Of a stretch of 64,000 nucleotides of DNA, positions 63,264 to 64,000 are shown in pieces. Source of the stretch: an uncultured SAR116 cluster alpha proteobacterium (GTDB lineage: Bacteria; Pseudomonadota; Alphaproteobacteria; Puniceispirillales; Marisalimonadaceae); assembly GCA_902619485.1 (NCBI GenBank), contig CACNEF010000001.1:1-64000 (forward strand), in the 5' to 3' direction. Within the stretch, counting starts at the first letter, position 1; the number at the start of each line of letters is the position of its first letter. A model generated the notes under the pieces. That model was not told the DNA's origin. It ran no database searches and saw only the letters and a list, made by a program, of their open reading frames with translations. The position numbers were made by a program, and so were the translations under genes.

Positions 63264-64000
63264 ATGAATATACCCAAACAAAATAATTCTGACATGCTAG
63301 ATAGTGGTTGGTGGGACATATTACCTAAGCATTATATTAAATGGATAAGATTGGGAAGATTTGACAGACCAGTCGGTTTTTGGCTTCTTCTTCTACCTGG
63401 GTGGTGGGTGCTTCCATTAACAAATTTAGATTTAATAAACTGTATAAAACTAATGTTTGTTTTCTTAATAGGGTCAATTGTAATGAGAGCTGCCGGATGT
63501 ACTATTAATGATATGTGGGACAAAGATATTGATAAAAAAATTTCTAGAACAAAAAAAAGACCGCTTGCTAGTGGTGAAATTTCAATTTTACATGCAACCT
63601 ATTTTTTAATTACAATGTTACTAATTGGTTTAATTTGTCTATATCAATTAAATATCAAGACTTGGTTTGTAGCTGTCTCAGCCATACCTCTAGTTATTCT
63701 ATATCCCTTGGCTAAAAGATTTACAAAATGGCCACAAATTATATTAGGATTAACCTTTAGTTGGGCTGTCCCAACAGCTTGGTCTGCTGCAAATGAAGAG
63801 TGGAATTTAGGAATATTCTTTATGTATTTGGCAACTGTGTTCTGGATCATTGGATATGACACAATTTATGGATGCCAGGATAAAAATGAAGATGAAATTT
63901 TTGGTATTAAAAATTCAGCAGTTTCAGCTAAAAACTTCTTAACTCTTTTTGTAGGATGTTCTTATAGTTTTATGTTTTGCTTATTAATTATTAGTGGATA
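63264..64000 (+). CDS. ubiA: 4-hydroxybenzoate polyprenyltransferase, N-terminal part (3' truncated by window)
   Basis: UbiA attaches the polyprenyl chain to 4-hydroxybenzoate in ubiquinone synthesis. The frame opens at ATG 63264 and stays open to the window end (245 residues seen). Motifs are RLGRFDRPVGFWLLLLPGWW, the first Asp motif in RAAGCTINDMWDKDID, and RPLASGEIS. The second Asp motif is in DTIYGCQDKNEDE. Several hydrophobic helices are visible. The missing end is probably about 45 residues. It is divergent from rsmE. Confidence 0.95.
   Translation, partial: MNIPKQNNSDMLDSGWWDILPKHYIKWIRLGRFDRPVGFWLLLLPGWWVLPLTNLDLINCIKLMFVFLIGSIVMRAAGCTINDMWDKDIDKKISRTKKRPLASGEISILHATYFLITMLLIGLICLYQLNIKTWFVAVSAIPLVILYPLAKRFTKWPQIILGLTFSWAVPTAWSAANEEWNLGIFFMYLATVFWIIGYDTIYGCQDKNEDEIFGIKNSAVSAKNFLTLFVGCSYSFMFCLLIISG

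Overview
The window is about 64 kb of very AT-rich (roughly 30% GC by eye), densely packed bacterial chromosome. No gene-free stretch exceeds 300 bases; the longest is about 266 bases, at 59272-59537. I see no rRNA, tRNA, CRISPR array, insertion sequence or phage gene. Several gene orders are characteristic of Alphaproteobacteria. These are helicase/S4/FdxA with CarD nearby; a free-standing Fo operon (atpI-atpB-atpE-atpF'-atpF) without F1 genes; ispH-thrB-rnhA; coxB-coxA-ctaB-ctaF-ctaG-coxC-SURF1-thrC-M16 peptidase; and DUF1491 beside a DUF1674 protein. Base composition, short spacers and many coupled genes suggest a streamlined, probably marine, aerobic alphaproteobacterium. The exact clade cannot be fixed from sequence alone.

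Layout. The window opens with the 3' end of aroC (1-708). A minus-strand block (722-9848) then holds the helicase, S4 protein, ferredoxin, CarD, a prolyl aminopeptidase and the isoprenoid set xseB-ispA-dxs-tlyA. Positions 9994-16342 look like an accessory segment: an SDR lacking its catalytic triad with a ThDP enzyme (+), then a CoA-transferase, a beta-hydroxyacid dehydrogenase and a two-gene surface module (-). That module is an inverse-autotransporter-type barrel with no passenger, translationally coupled to a secreted eight-cysteine protein. Next comes a complete cytochrome c maturation operon, ccmABCDEFGHI (16498-23418), facing ispZ, dusA, metY and a PCuAC copper chaperone (-).

Positions 27139-31270 carry pgi, an acyl-CoA synthetase and a ketopantoate-reductase-like gene. 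After two small minus-strand genes come rsmB, a heparinase-fold protein and purH, then mutY (-). A plus-strand run of dciA-like, dsbA-like, smc and the Fo ATP synthase operon follows, with a strong hairpin after atpE. Then come a small lipoprotein, ispH-thrB-rnhA, a peroxiredoxin and DsbD-like reductase, yqgE, the cytochrome c oxidase/threonine cluster, tldD, gshA, rsmE and the start of ubiA, which runs off the window.

How the genes fit together. Much of the window serves aerobic respiration: heme attachment to c-type cytochromes (Ccm), periplasmic thiol chemistry (CcmG/H, DsbA, DsbD), copper delivery (PCuAC, CtaG), heme A and oxidase assembly (CtaB, SURF1), the aa3-type oxidase, ubiquinone synthesis (UbiA), an SDH assembly factor-like protein and the Fo motor. 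Isoprenoid synthesis (Dxs, IspA, IspH) supplies quinone and heme side chains. Three CDSs absent from a simple long-ORF view were found by reading: ccmD, the DUF1674/SdhAF4-like gene and ctaF. Several starts were revised using Shine-Dalgarno sites, including a probable AUA start for tlyA and UUG starts for carD, ispZ, dusA, rsmB and thrB.
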